Source: Campylobacter helveticus (lineage in GTDB: Bacteria; Campylobacterota; Campylobacteria; Campylobacterales; Campylobacteraceae). Taken from it: 64,000 bases of DNA. Below the pieces are notes generated by a model. It worked only from the letters and a program-made list of their open reading frames with translations, ran no database searches and had not been told where the DNA came from. The stretch is taken from NCBI RefSeq assembly GCF_002080395.1, contig NZ_CP020478.1, positions 62,001 to 126,000 of the forward strand, read 5' to 3'. Positions 20,149 through 31,604 of the stretch are shown in pieces (position 1 is the stretch's first letter; every line of letters starts with the position of its first letter). Both the position numbers and the translations under genes were made by a program.

Positions 20149-20897
20149 TTAATCTCAGCAAAAAGCTCATAAGGCAAGTTGCCCAGGCTAATGCAAAATT
20201 TAAACTTATAGAAGATAATGATAGGGTGCTTTTAGGACTTAGTGGAGGTAAAGACTCTTTAGCTTTAGCTCATCTTTTAAAGCGTATGCAAATGCACGCA
20301 CCTTTTAAATTTGAATTTGAGGCGGCGACTTTAAGTTATGGTATGGGGGAGGATTATTCTAAACTTCACGCACACTGCGAGGAACACGGCATTAAGCATA
20401 GTGTGATTGAAAGCAATATCTATGAAATTTCTGGCGATACTATTAGGGAAAATTCGAGTTTTTGTAGTTATTTTTCGCGTATGAGGCGTGGAGCTTTATA
20501 TACTTATGCGCTTGAAAATGGGTTTAATAAACTTGCAATCGCGCATCATTTAGATGACGCTGCCGAAAGCTTTTTTATGAATTTTATCCATAATGGTGCT
20601 TTAAGAACTCTTGCACCGATTTATAAAAGTAAAAGGGGTGTTGTTATAATACGCCCTTTGATATTTGTGCGTGAAAGACAGCTAAGAGACAACGCTTTGA
20701 TGAATGAACTTGAGGTTATAGGTAATGAATTTTGCCCTGGTATGAAACTCAGCGAGAAAAATATTAAATTCCCTCACGCAAGAGAAGAGGCAAAAGCTCT
20801 TTTGAATGAACTTGAGAGCAAACATCCTAAACTTTTTATCAGTCTTAAAAGTGCATTTTCAAATTTACATAGTGAAACTTTTTGGGAAGAACGATGA
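20145..20897 (+). CDS. TtcA-like PP-loop ATPase, incomplete Fe-S cysteine set
   Basis: A 250-residue member of the tRNA 2-thiocytidine synthetase family. The PP-loop SGGKDSLAL is at residues 33-41 and AIAHHLDDAAESFFMN is a strong family signature. In TtcA a CxxC and a third cysteine hold a 4Fe-4S cluster. Here the pair reads C107-S-Y-F110, so the second ligand is phenylalanine, while C197 remains. It may bind an altered cluster or act on another substrate. It overlaps mtnN (ATGA) and the nicotinamidase gene. Confidence 0.75.
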   Translation: MINLSKKLIRQVAQANAKFKLIEDNDRVLLGLSGGKDSLALAHLLKRMQMHAPFKFEFEAATLSYGMGEDYSKLHAHCEEHGIKHSVIESNIYEISGDTIRENSSFCSYFSRMRRGALYTYALENGFNKLAIAHHLDDAAESFFMNFIHNGALRTLAPIYKSKRGVVIIRPLIFVRERQLRDNALMNELEVIGNEFCPGMKLSEKNIKFPHAREEAKALLNELESKHPKLFISLKSAFSNLHSETFWEER

Positions 20898-21412
20898 AAA
20901 AAGCGTTTGTTTTGGTGGATTATCAAAATGATTTTATTGACGGAAGTTTAGGTTTTGAAAAGGCTATTAGCTTAAAAAGTGAAATTTTGAAACTTTTAAG
21001 CGAATTTGAGGGAGATTTGCTTATTACTTACGATACGCATTTAGAGGATTATTTACAGACAAGGGAGGGGCAGAATTTGCCCATAAAGCACTGCATTAAA
21101 GGCACTAAAGGTTGGGATATGCCCAGCGAATTTGCGCCTTTTTTATCAAAAGCAAAGAAAATTTTTCATAAAAACACTTTTGGTAGCATAGAATTTGCAA
21201 ATTTTATAGAAAAAAGCGATTATGAAGAAATTCATTTTTGCGGACTTGTATCACATATCTGTGTATTTTTTAATGTTATTCTAGCTTTTTGTGCGAAGCC
21301 AAATGCTGCTTTAATTCTTCATAAAAATGCAACTACAAGTTTTGATGAAGCTTTGGAAAATCACGCCTTTGAGCTTTTAAAGTCTTACGGAGTAAAGCTT
21401 GTAGGTGAGTAA
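20894..21412 (+). CDS. pncA: Nicotinamidase/isochorismatase-like hydrolase
   Basis: A 172-residue cysteine hydrolase. The catalytic aspartate is in LVDYQNDF and the nucleophilic cysteine in FCGLVSHICVFFN. The metal-binding DTH motif is present (TYDTHLEDY). The likely role is nicotinamide to nicotinate in NAD salvage. A TTG frame opening at 20882 is less likely than ATG 20894, which overlaps the previous stop in the ATGA form. Confidence 0.82.
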   Translation: MKKAFVLVDYQNDFIDGSLGFEKAISLKSEILKLLSEFEGDLLITYDTHLEDYLQTREGQNLPIKHCIKGTKGWDMPSEFAPFLSKAKKIFHKNTFGSIEFANFIEKSDYEEIHFCGLVSHICVFFNVILAFCAKPNAALILHKNATTSFDEALENHAFELLKSYGVKLVGE

Positions 21413-21430
21413 ATTTTTTGTAAGAAAAAG

Positions 21431-21440
21431 TTGTTATAAT
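21431..21440 (+). promoter_or_regulatory. Promoter, consensus -10 box
   Basis: ttgtTATAAT with -10 at 21435-21440, 27 bp before the ATG of the hypothetical gene at 21468; an aaaggata site lies between them. Confidence 0.6.
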
Positions 21441-21467
21441 ACTCATTTTAATTAAAAAAGGATAGCG

Positions 21468-22097
21468 ATGTTAAGAGAGCTTTTGGAAATCAAAAAAGAA
21501 ATGGAGCCCATCATCAAAGAAGCTAATGTAAAGCTTAATGTCCTAGCGCGTGAAGTTATCGTGCGTAAAAAAGAGTATGAAATTTATGGACCTATGGTTG
21601 ATAGGGTGTATTTGGATAATGCTATTTATGTCAAAGTTATGTCAAGTGGGCGTGATGCAAAAAGTGATAATGTGCCAATTAAAAATGGTTTTTATATGGT
21701 TTTTGTCGCACCAGAAAAAGAAAGCACTAAAGATATTAAAAACAAGCTAAAAGTTGCTTATGAGGGTGTGGATAATAAATTTATTTCAACGCTTATTAGA
21801 CAATGTCAAAGATTTAAAGAGATAATTTCTAAAACTCAAGCTACTCTTTCAAAAGCTTCCCAGATGAATGTTGTTGTGGAGACAAATTTGGGTGAAACTT
21901 CTGCAGCTTTGAAATTTAATATCACCATTAAATACACAAAAGAAAATCAAAAATTGACGCGTGAAAATTCTAAATCTGCCGGAAGTTTTAGAGATACAAA
22001 AACCTGCATTAATCTTGTCGTAGAAAAAAATACAGATTCTCGTGTGTGTGAAAAGTTGCTTGATGATGTGGAGAAATACTTTATTGGAGCGGGGTGA
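21468..22097 (+). CDS. Conserved hypothetical cytoplasmic protein
   Basis: A 209-residue soluble protein with no signal peptide or membrane segment. The N-terminal ~45 residues look helical and charged (LRELLEIKKEMEPIIKEAN), and the rest alternates strands and Lys/Glu-rich helices. I recall that C. jejuni carries an uncharacterised gene at the same place after the nicotinamidase gene, but I recognise no domain. It has its own promoter and ends exactly where a convergent gene ends, with no spacer. Confidence 0.8.
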   Translation: MLRELLEIKKEMEPIIKEANVKLNVLAREVIVRKKEYEIYGPMVDRVYLDNAIYVKVMSSGRDAKSDNVPIKNGFYMVFVAPEKESTKDIKNKLKVAYEGVDNKFISTLIRQCQRFKEIISKTQATLSKASQMNVVVETNLGETSAALKFNITIKYTKENQKLTRENSKSAGSFRDTKTCINLVVEKNTDSRVCEKLLDDVEKYFIGAG

Positions 22098-22841
22098 TTA
22101 GATTTTTAAATTTCTCGTTTCTTTTTGTATGACTTCAGCCAACATTTGGGGCATTTCGTTTAATACTTCTTCTAGGTTTTTTTTAGCGTCTTGATTATTA
22201 TTTAAGGCGAGTTTGAGGTGGATATTTTTGGATTTGATTAAGCCTTTGGAACTTGAGACAATTTTTAGATTTATATTTGCGTGAGCACTTGTGCTTTGAG
22301 CAATGAAATAATTTGTAAGATTAATGTAAAATTCATTTAGATTAATGACAATGAGATAGTCCATAAACTGGGCGTAAATTTTATCTTTATTTTTTTCGTG
22401 TTTTAAAAAAGGTGCGACATTGACCAATTTTGCATTTTGAGGGCTAAAATCACGCAAAACTTTTTGGCTTTGATAAATACCATTTGCGGTAGCATTTAAA
22501 AAATTAAGTTCCAAATTTCGTAGAGTTTTTTGCGTAAAAGAGTGAGAAAAGTCTTTGGCGCTGACTTTGTAGCGATTTAAAAAATAGTGAAATTTCTCGT
22601 TAAAGCTAAAAACAATACCATAATCAAGTGTCCTATCTTTACTTACGCTACTTTTTTCTTTAGGTTTTAGGGTGGAGCTGTCAAATACTGCTTTTTGTTG
22701 GTCTATATGTTCTTTTTTAACTTCTTGATTTAAATCGATAAGCTCAAAATTATCTTGTTCTTGCATTTTGATAATTTGCTTTTGTGAAAACTCTGCTTGT
22801 AAAAAATTAACAATCATAAAAAGTACTAAAAATAAACGCAT
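22098..22841 (-). CDS. Predicted periplasmic protein, Campylobacter-type
   Basis: A 247-residue secreted protein: signal peptide RLFLVLFMIVNFLQA, then a polar mature domain without membrane segments. I do not recognise a domain. It lies downstream of cysQ and gltA, as does a periplasmic protein in C. jejuni. Its stop abuts the stop of the convergent gene at 21468-22097. The aaggaa site precedes the ATG. Confidence 0.8.
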   Translation of the reverse strand: MRLFLVLFMIVNFLQAEFSQKQIIKMQEQDNFELIDLNQEVKKEHIDQQKAVFDSSTLKPKEKSSVSKDRTLDYGIVFSFNEKFHYFLNRYKVSAKDFSHSFTQKTLRNLELNFLNATANGIYQSQKVLRDFSPQNAKLVNVAPFLKHEKNKDKIYAQFMDYLIVINLNEFYINLTNYFIAQSTSAHANINLKIVSSSKGLIKSKNIHLKLALNNNQDAKKNLEEVLNEMPQMLAEVIQKETRNLKI

Positions 22842-22877
22842 AATTTTCCTTTATAGTTTTTCAAATTATAGCGTAAT

Positions 22878-23642
22878 TTAATAATCAAAATCCTGTAAAA
22901 ATTCTTTCTTTGATACAGCAATGAAGTAATCCGCCCTTAAATTCTGCTCATTGTAAGAAAGCAAATTGTTGTCAAATTTCCCCATAAAACCTCCGTTTTG
23001 ATTCAGCAGGAAATCTCCAGCAGCGATATCCCAAATATTTAAATTTTCTTTACGCCTGTAAATTCCAGCTTTTCCCTCTAAAAGTGCGCTAAATTTAAGT
23101 CCCGAACTTATATTTAGAGCCTTTAATTTGTATTTAATAGCAAATTCTTCATCTTCTTTGCAAAGATGATTGATGCTTAGAAGTGCCGTATATTGATTTT
23201 CTTTAAAAAAAGCCTCATTTTTTTGAAGAGGATTTGAGTTTTTATAAACTTTACTTTCTTTGTGAGCGTAGAAAATTTCATCTTTTTCGGGACTTTTGAT
23301 AAGTGCTAAGATAGGGCGTTTTTGGTGGATTAAACTTATCATTATGCAGTATTCATCTTGTCCTTTTATAAAGCCTTTTGTGCCATCAAGGGGGTCGATG
23401 AGCCAAAAATATTCCAAATTTTTTCTTTCTTCATAGCTTAAAATTTTTTCTTCCGATAGTATTTTAAAATCTGATTTTGAAAGCATTTCGCTAAGAATTT
23501 CATTTGAGGCTATGTCGGCTGAAGTGAGTGCCGTGCCGTCTTCTTTGGATAAAATTTTAAGGTTTTCTTTTTCTTTTAATATGGCTTTAGACGCTTTTTC
23601 TGCAGCATCTAAAGCGAGATTGAGATAGGCGTCTAAATTCAT
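22878..23642 (-). CDS. cysQ: 3'(2'),5'-bisphosphate nucleotidase / inositol monophosphatase family protein
   Basis: A 254-residue Mg-dependent phosphatase. It has the metal-binding motif DPLDGTKGFIKGQ near residue 80 and the C-terminal NIWDIAAGDFLL aspartate motif. CysQ removes 3'-phosphoadenosine 5'-phosphate made in sulfate assimilation. The call within the inositol-phosphatase superfamily rests on the GTKGFI variant. Its ATG overlaps the stop of gltA by four bases, so they are coupled. Confidence 0.88.
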   Translation of the reverse strand: MNLDAYLNLALDAAEKASKAILKEKENLKILSKEDGTALTSADIASNEILSEMLSKSDFKILSEEKILSYEERKNLEYFWLIDPLDGTKGFIKGQDEYCIMISLIHQKRPILALIKSPEKDEIFYAHKESKVYKNSNPLQKNEAFFKENQYTALLSINHLCKEDEEFAIKYKLKALNISSGLKFSALLEGKAGIYRRKENLNIWDIAAGDFLLNQNGGFMGKFDNNLLSYNEQNLRADYFIAVSKKEFLQDFDY

Positions 23643-24904
23643 TTTTCTACTTCACCTAGGTAAAGTTGTCTTGGACGCACGATTTTAAGGCTATCTTGTT
23701 CTTTTTGCTCTATCCATTGTGCTATCCAGCCCGGCGTTCTTCCAATCACAAAAAGTGTGGCAAACATTTCATTTGGAATCCCCAATGCTTTTAAAATCAA
23801 GCCGCTGTGAAAATCAACATTTGGGTAAAGATTTCTCTGCACAAAATAATCATCTTGCAGAGCGATTTCCTCTATCCTAGAAGCAACTTTGATGAGGTTG
23901 GTATCTATGCCGATTTCATCGATGAGCTGGTCTCTTAATTTTTTAAGCACCTTAGCACGAGGGTCGAAATTCTTATAAACTCTGTGTCCAAAGCCCATAA
24001 GTCTAAATGGGTCATTTTTATCTTTTGCTCTTTTGATAAATTCATTGACTTTATCAACCGTGCCTATGGTTTCAAGCATACGGATAACGCCCTCATTTGC
24101 CCCTCCGTGTGCGTGTCCCCAAAGTGCGCCGATGCCAGCACTAATGCAAGCATAAGGGTGTGCGTGTGTTGAGCCTACTGCACGAACGGTTGAAGTAGAG
24201 GCATTTTGCTCGTGGTCCGCGTGAAGCATAAATACCGTATCAAGCGCCTTAACTTCGATAGGCTTAAGCTTAACATGGTCATAAGGATAGGTGCGAAGCA
24301 TATACAAGAAATTTTCTGTAAAGCCTCTATCTAAATTTGGATAAGCCATAGGAAAGCCGTGTTTATAGCGATAAGCCGTAGCGACTATGGTTGGAATTTT
24401 AGCGACAATTCTAGCAGCCATTTCCATATATTGCTCTTTAACATCCATATTTAAATGGTCGGGATAAAAAGTAGAAAGCGAGGCAACGCCTGCTTGTAAA
24501 ACAGCCATAGGGTGTGCGTTATTTGGAAAAGCGTCAAAAAGTTTGTGCATACCCTCGTGTATGAAAGAGCGTTTTTTAAGCTCATAGCGAAACGATTCTA
24601 ATCTTTCCACACTTGGAAGTTCTTTGTAAAGTAAAAGATGCACAACATCTAAAAAAAGCTTATTTTCTGCAAGCCATTCAATAGGATAACCGCGATGTTT
24701 CAAAATCCCTTTTTCTCCATCAATGTAAGTAATTTTTGATTTGCAGGTCGCGGTGGAAGTCAAACCCTCATCATAGCAAAACATACCCGTTTGCTTATAA
24801 AAGCTTGATATATCAACGACACTAGGACCTAAGGTTGCATCGTAGATAGGAAGTTCGTAACTTTTGCCATTTCTATTGTCGGTTAGGGTCATTGTGTTTG
24901 ACAT
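23639..24904 (-). CDS. gltA: Citrate synthase
   Basis: A 421-residue type I citrate synthase condensing acetyl-CoA and oxaloacetate. Catalytic regions are LHADHEQNASTSTVRAVGS and WGHAHGGANEGVI (histidines) and FHSGLILKALGIP (aspartate-region signature). Length is normal for the hexameric gram-negative form. The aaggac site precedes the ATG. It is the first gene of a minus-strand unit with cysQ. Confidence 0.97.
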   Translation of the reverse strand: MSNTMTLTDNRNGKSYELPIYDATLGPSVVDISSFYKQTGMFCYDEGLTSTATCKSKITYIDGEKGILKHRGYPIEWLAENKLFLDVVHLLLYKELPSVERLESFRYELKKRSFIHEGMHKLFDAFPNNAHPMAVLQAGVASLSTFYPDHLNMDVKEQYMEMAARIVAKIPTIVATAYRYKHGFPMAYPNLDRGFTENFLYMLRTYPYDHVKLKPIEVKALDTVFMLHADHEQNASTSTVRAVGSTHAHPYACISAGIGALWGHAHGGANEGVIRMLETIGTVDKVNEFIKRAKDKNDPFRLMGFGHRVYKNFDPRAKVLKKLRDQLIDEIGIDTNLIKVASRIEEIALQDDYFVQRNLYPNVDFHSGLILKALGIPNEMFATLFVIGRTPGWIAQWIEQKEQDSLKIVRPRQLYLGEVEK

Positions 24905-24936
24905 TTGTTGTCCTTTTGTTTTAGTTTGTTTTTATT

Positions 24937-24952
24937 ATTGTAACAAATAAGA
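24937..24952 (-). promoter_or_regulatory. Promoter of gltA
   Basis: On the minus strand, ttcttatttgtTACAAT with -10 at 24942-24937, 33 bp before the gltA ATG. The surrounding 126-bp gap (24905-25030) is otherwise AT-rich sequence with runs of T. Confidence 0.5.
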
Positions 24953-25030
24953 AAAATTTAAAGCTTTTTAAAAAATAATTTACAAAATATTTATTTTTAT
25001 TTGAGTAAGAAAGTAACAATTTTTTTAAAA

Positions 25031-26206
25031 TTATTTGTAGGAATTTGAGAGAAATTTAATCATACTCATAATTAAAACGGCTTCTAAAAATGCTGTTAGA
25101 ATTAGAGCTGAGTAAAGATTTGGCGTGATGAGCTTGGCAGAGTAAGAAAGTGTGGCTGTGGCAATAAGCAAGGTAAGAGGCATAGAATGACTTAAAGCAA
25201 AGAGCAGCATATTTTTAAAGCCGATTTTTTTGTAAAAAATGAGAGCGCTTATTATCCTTAAAATTACCATTGAAAACATTAAAAAGAATGCCTGTAAAAC
25301 AACCTCATAATTTAAAAGCAAAGAGAGGTCAAAGGTTGTGCCGATGTAGAGGAAAAAAATGGGGATTAAAAATCCATAGCCAAAACTTGAAAGTTTATGC
25401 TCCAAATCCTTTTTGTGATTAAAAAAAGTGGAGATGAAAGAACCAGCGATAAAAGCACCTAAAACAACTTCAAGCTTTGTTATCATCATAGTTACTACGA
25501 TAAAGATAAAAATTGCAACACAAAATCTTATATCTTTTTCATTTTTATCGTCCCAGGGCATTAGCAGAGTTTGAAGCTGAGGATACCACCAAAATAGCAC
25601 TTTAAGCAGTTTAAAGCCTATAATGCAAAGTGCGAGGAAAAGATTAAGATAAAGCACACTTTTAGCTACATCAAGCGCACTTGTTTCTTCATTTAAAAAT
25701 GCTCCAACCAGCGTTAAAAGCACTATGGATACAACTTCGGCTAAGGTAGCAACAAGCATAGAAACATTAAGCCAGTAGCATTCTCTACCAAAATCTTTAT
25801 AGAGCATTGACAAAAGTCCCACACTCATTACGGGAATAATTAAGATGAAGATATAATGCAGTCCAAAAGTCCATACTAACAAAGAAGAAAGTGTGTAAAG
25901 CAAGAGGATATATAAAAAACTTTTTTGTGCGAGTTTTTTATCCATACTAAAAAAATTGTGTAAATTTACCTCCATACCCGCGATAAACATAAGATAAGCA
26001 AAGCCTATGTTAGCCAAAAGCTTAAAATTTCCACTTTCTCCAACGAGTCCAAAGTATGCCACCAAAGCCCCAAGCATAATTTCAGTTGCCGAAAGACTTA
26101 AGCGAAGAAATTTGGCTATATGTGGCGATAAAAGCAAACAAACAGCAATAATAATGAGAATTTTAAGGTCGATAAGATTTTGCGGGTCAATGACACTCGG
26201 ATGCAA
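25031..26206 (-). CDS. Cation/proton antiporter, Kef/NhaP-like (CPA2 family)
   Basis: A 391-residue inner-membrane protein with about 11-12 hydrophobic segments and a Na+/H+ exchanger fold. Signatures include ANIGFAYLMFIAGMEVNLHNF near residue 66 and LEVVLGAFIAGSF. No C-terminal nucleotide-binding (TrkA-N) domain is present, so it is a bare transporter. Start is TTG 26206, inside the last 20 bases of bioB; no ATG lies near. Ion specificity cannot be read from sequence. Confidence 0.83.
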   Translation of the reverse strand: MHPSVIDPQNLIDLKILIIIAVCLLLSPHIAKFLRLSLSATEIMLGALVAYFGLVGESGNFKLLANIGFAYLMFIAGMEVNLHNFFSMDKKLAQKSFLYILLLYTLSSLLVWTFGLHYIFILIIPVMSVGLLSMLYKDFGRECYWLNVSMLVATLAEVVSIVLLTLVGAFLNEETSALDVAKSVLYLNLFLALCIIGFKLLKVLFWWYPQLQTLLMPWDDKNEKDIRFCVAIFIFIVVTMMITKLEVVLGAFIAGSFISTFFNHKKDLEHKLSSFGYGFLIPIFFLYIGTTFDLSLLLNYEVVLQAFFLMFSMVILRIISALIFYKKIGFKNMLLFALSHSMPLTLLIATATLSYSAKLITPNLYSALILTAFLEAVLIMSMIKFLSNSYK

Positions 26207-27023
26207 AACTAAATCCCATTTCTTTAAGCTTTAAAATATCCTTACTAGGCTCTTCTCCTCGTGTGGTAAGATAATCACCCACCACAATAGCCCCCGCCCC
26301 AGCTTCAAAAATTTCATATTGTCTATTTCCAAGCACCACTTCACGCCCCCCAGCTACCATCAAAACAGAATTTGGCAGAGCCTTTTTGCTATCTTTTATG
26401 ATTTGCAAGGCTTCATCGGCACTTAATTTTGGCACTTTTAAATTTAAATTTTCATTTGCGATGAAAAAATTAATGGGACTTGAGAAAGGCTCAAGCTCTT
26501 TTAAAGATTTTCTAAAACTCATTCTATCTTCTTCACTCTCTCCCATTCCATAAATTCCACCACAACAAAGCATAAGTCCAGCCTCTTTAGCGTTTAAATT
26601 TGTTTCAAGGCGACTTTCCCAAGTGTGCGTGGTGCAAATTTGTGGAAAAAATTCGCGTGAAGTTTCAAGGTTATGATTATAAGAGAAAATTCCTGCCTTT
26701 TTAAGTTCTTTAAGTTGCTCTAAACTCGCTTTGCCATTACAAGCGATTAAAAGCAAATTTGGCTCGGCTTTTTTTACAGCAAAAGCCGCTTCGCATACAT
26801 ATTCAAGTTTTTCATCATCAAGTCCAAGCCCCGCTGTAACAAGGCAAAAGCCCAGAGCTTCATTTTTTTTAGCCATTTTGGCTTCTAGAACAATTTGGTC
26901 GATTTCTTTGCGGCGATATTTTTGGATATTAGTTTTTACAAAGGCACTTTGGGTGCAATATTTGCAGTCTTCAGAGCAATTTCCGCTAGCGATATTACAA
27001 ATCGCACAAAGCATAATTTGCAT
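26187..27023 (-). CDS. bioB: Biotin synthase
   Basis: A 278-residue radical-SAM enzyme inserting sulfur into dethiobiotin. The radical-SAM cluster motif CSEDCKYCTQS follows NIASGN at the N-terminus. GGIYGMGESEEDRMS and VAGGREVVLGNRQ are family signatures. An upstream in-frame codon would add ten residues, but ATG 27023 has a ggaga site and gives the normal N-terminus MQIMLCAICN. The product is about 40 residues shorter than E. coli BioB, as is usual in epsilonproteobacteria. Confidence 0.93.
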   Translation of the reverse strand: MQIMLCAICNIASGNCSEDCKYCTQSAFVKTNIQKYRRKEIDQIVLEAKMAKKNEALGFCLVTAGLGLDDEKLEYVCEAAFAVKKAEPNLLLIACNGKASLEQLKELKKAGIFSYNHNLETSREFFPQICTTHTWESRLETNLNAKEAGLMLCCGGIYGMGESEEDRMSFRKSLKELEPFSSPINFFIANENLNLKVPKLSADEALQIIKDSKKALPNSVLMVAGGREVVLGNRQYEIFEAGAGAIVVGDYLTTRGEEPSKDILKLKEMGFSFASECH

Positions 27024-27059
27024 ATTTTCTCCTTTTTGGGCGTATTGTAGCAAATTTTT

Positions 27060-27836
27060 TTAAAGGATTATGACCTCGTTTTCAAGCTTTATGCCAAATT
27101 CCTCAAAAACCCTTTTTCTCGCAAGTTCGATAAGAAAAATTGCATCATCAAAGGTGGCATTTTTTTTGTTAATGAGAAAATTTGCGTGTTTTTCACTTAG
27201 TTTAGCGTCATTTTTACTAAAGCCCTTAAGTCCAACGGATTCGATTAAACGCCCAGCAAAATCTCCACTAGGATTTTTAAAAATAGAGCCAAAACTTGCC
27301 CCACTTGGTTGATTATTTCTTGCAAGTTTTAATGCCACATCTTTTTCTGTGTCAAAGCCGTAATTTAGCTTAAATTCCGCCCAAAAAAATGGCATATTTA
27401 AAGGACAAAAGCGATAAGAAAAGGCGATATCTTCGCGTTTTATCTCTCCTTTTGCTGTCATAATTTTGCTTAAATTTGTGCTGATATTGCAGTCCTTAAG
27501 TCCCGCATTCATTTTTAAAAGTCCCCCGAGTTTGCCCGGGATTTTGGTTAAAAATTCAAAACCTTTTAAGTTGTGTTGTTTTGCAAACTGATACATCGTG
27601 CTTGATTTTGTTGCGCAGCCGATTTGAAGCGTGATAAATTCGGTATTTTTATCAAGGATTTTAATGAAGTCAAATTTATCGCTTAAAATGCCCATTTTTT
27701 TAGGTGTATCGCTGATTAAAAGATTATTTGCCCCGCCTATAAGGAAGCCATCAAATTCCGCCACGCTATCCAAAAGCTCGACTTCAAACACGCTTCCTAT
27801 ACGCACTGAGGAATATTTTTTAAAATCAATTATCAT
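27060..27836 (-). CDS. murB: UDP-N-acetylenolpyruvoylglucosamine reductase, short form
   Basis: A 258-residue flavoenzyme making UDP-MurNAc for peptidoglycan. It is the compact form: FLIGGANNLLI (FAD loop), IPGKLGGLLKMNAG, the catalytic-serine motif PSGASFGSIFKNP and KHANFLINKKNATFDDA are all present. Its ATG overlaps the fliQ stop by four bases, an odd but tight pairing of a wall enzyme with a flagellar export gene. Confidence 0.93.
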   Translation of the reverse strand: MIIDFKKYSSVRIGSVFEVELLDSVAEFDGFLIGGANNLLISDTPKKMGILSDKFDFIKILDKNTEFITLQIGCATKSSTMYQFAKQHNLKGFEFLTKIPGKLGGLLKMNAGLKDCNISTNLSKIMTAKGEIKREDIAFSYRFCPLNMPFFWAEFKLNYGFDTEKDVALKLARNNQPSGASFGSIFKNPSGDFAGRLIESVGLKGFSKNDAKLSEKHANFLINKKNATFDDAIFLIELARKRVFEEFGIKLENEVIIL

Positions 27837-28102
27837 TTAATGAAAGTTGGAATTTGATTGAGTATATTCTCAGTAAAATCAATCATCGTTGAGGTCATCC
27901 AAGGCATTAAAAAGATGATAACAACGACAACTAAAATGATTTTAGGAACGAAAGAAAGAGTCATTTCGTTTATCTGTGTTGTTGCTTGGAAAATGCTAAT
28001 GATAAGTCCCGCAATAAGTCCCGCTAAAAGCATAGGTAAGGAAAGCAAAAGCGTTACCTTAAAAGTTGCTACGCCAAGTGCCACAAGGGTGCTTTCTTCC
28101 AT
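27833..28102 (-). CDS. fliQ: Flagellar export apparatus protein FliQ
   Basis: An 89-residue protein with two membrane segments (about residues 15-40 and 52-76), part of the FliPQR gate of the flagellar type III export apparatus. GLIISIFQATTQINEMTLSFVPKI is the family hallmark. Length is normal. It is the middle gene of mqnD-fliQ-murB on the minus strand. Confidence 0.95.
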   Translation of the reverse strand: MEESTLVALGVATFKVTLLLSLPMLLAGLIAGLIISIFQATTQINEMTLSFVPKIILVVVVIIFLMPWMTSTMIDFTENILNQIPTFIK

Positions 28103-28111
28103 ACTTTTCCT

Positions 28112-28969
28112 TTATAAATTCCTAGCTTCTTCATACTCACTAGGGATAAGATAGTCATTTGCTTTTAGGATTTTATCATAAAATTTATAATCATAACCCA
28201 GCTTAAAGAGCATATCTAGAGCTTGCAACTGTATTTCGCTCATCGAAATGGAATTTTTATTTGCGTAGAGGTTTAAATAAGTGTCAAGTTTAGCCTCATC
28301 TACGCGGATTAAGCCTCTTTCCATAAGCATTGGTGCTAAGATGGAGCGATTATGATGTGCTAAAAAAACAGCTTTTGTTAAATCTTTTTCTATCTTAATC
28401 GCATCGCTTAAAGGAAGGGAGCGTCTAAGTGCCATTCCACCAAGAGGCAGGGGCAAATTTTCTTTAGTAAGTTCTAGCCAAATATCCCAAAGTTCTGCTT
28501 CAACACATAAGCTTTCATTAAATTCTAAAATGCTTTCGTGGATTAAAACCCCTGCATCGACTTCATTTTCTAGCACGGCTTTTTCTATTTCTAGGAAATT
28601 TTTATAAATAATTCTTGCTTCTGGGTATTTAATGCGAAAAATAAGAGCATTTGTTGTATTTGCACCACTTAGGGCGACTTTAAAATTGCGTTTTAAAACT
28701 TTATCTTTTTTTTTGATGAGTTTAGGTCCATAACCCTCACCAAAGCTTACAGCTGTGCGTAAAAGAGCATAATCTTTTGCGATGAGCGGATAAAGTGCAA
28801 AAGAAATGGCTGTGGCGTCAAATTCATTTTTTAAGGCTAAATTATTAAGGGTTTGGATATCTAGGGCTTGATTATGGTAAGTAAAAGCACCAATCCAACC
28901 AAATTTAATCGCCATATACATAAAAATATCATCGGCATCTGGAGAATGTGCTATGTGAATTTCTTTCAT
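28112..28969 (-). CDS. mqnD: 1,4-dihydroxy-6-naphthoate synthase (futalosine menaquinone pathway)
   Basis: A 285-residue periplasmic-binding-like enzyme that cleaves cyclic dehypoxanthinyl futalosine. Signatures are IAHSPDADDIFMYMA at the N-terminus, FDATAISFALYP, SFGEGYGPKLI, and LTKENLPLPLGGMALRR. No signal peptide is present, consistent with the cytoplasmic MqnD branch and not a solute-binding protein. The MtnN encoded at 19462 can supply an earlier step. Confidence 0.85.
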   Translation of the reverse strand: MKEIHIAHSPDADDIFMYMAIKFGWIGAFTYHNQALDIQTLNNLALKNEFDATAISFALYPLIAKDYALLRTAVSFGEGYGPKLIKKKDKVLKRNFKVALSGANTTNALIFRIKYPEARIIYKNFLEIEKAVLENEVDAGVLIHESILEFNESLCVEAELWDIWLELTKENLPLPLGGMALRRSLPLSDAIKIEKDLTKAVFLAHHNRSILAPMLMERGLIRVDEAKLDTYLNLYANKNSISMSEIQLQALDMLFKLGYDYKFYDKILKANDYLIPSEYEEARNL

Positions 28970-29011
28970 AAATTTTTTCCTATATTTTGATTTGGCAATA
29001 AATTATTATTT

Positions 29012-29034
29012 TTATTTGGTTAGAATTCTAACCA
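29012..29034 (+). promoter_or_regulatory. recA promoter overlapped by an 18-bp perfect palindrome
   Basis: The -10 box TAGAAT (29021-29026) with T-rich upstream sequence lies inside tggttagaattctaacca (29017-29034), a perfect 18-bp palindrome centred 34 bp before the recA ATG. The overlap is what an operator for a dimeric repressor would look like. I recognise no matching known operator. Confidence 0.6.
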
Positions 29035-29059
29035 TATTTTTTAAATTTTAAGGATTATA

Positions 29060-31590
<2,531 letters not shown>

Positions 31591-31604
<14 letters not shown>

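Noticed and set aside
29023-29028. recA palindrome as a mere EcoRI site
   Set aside because: The six-base site is only the core; the symmetry extends to 18 bp and coincides with the -10 box, so it is kept as a finding.
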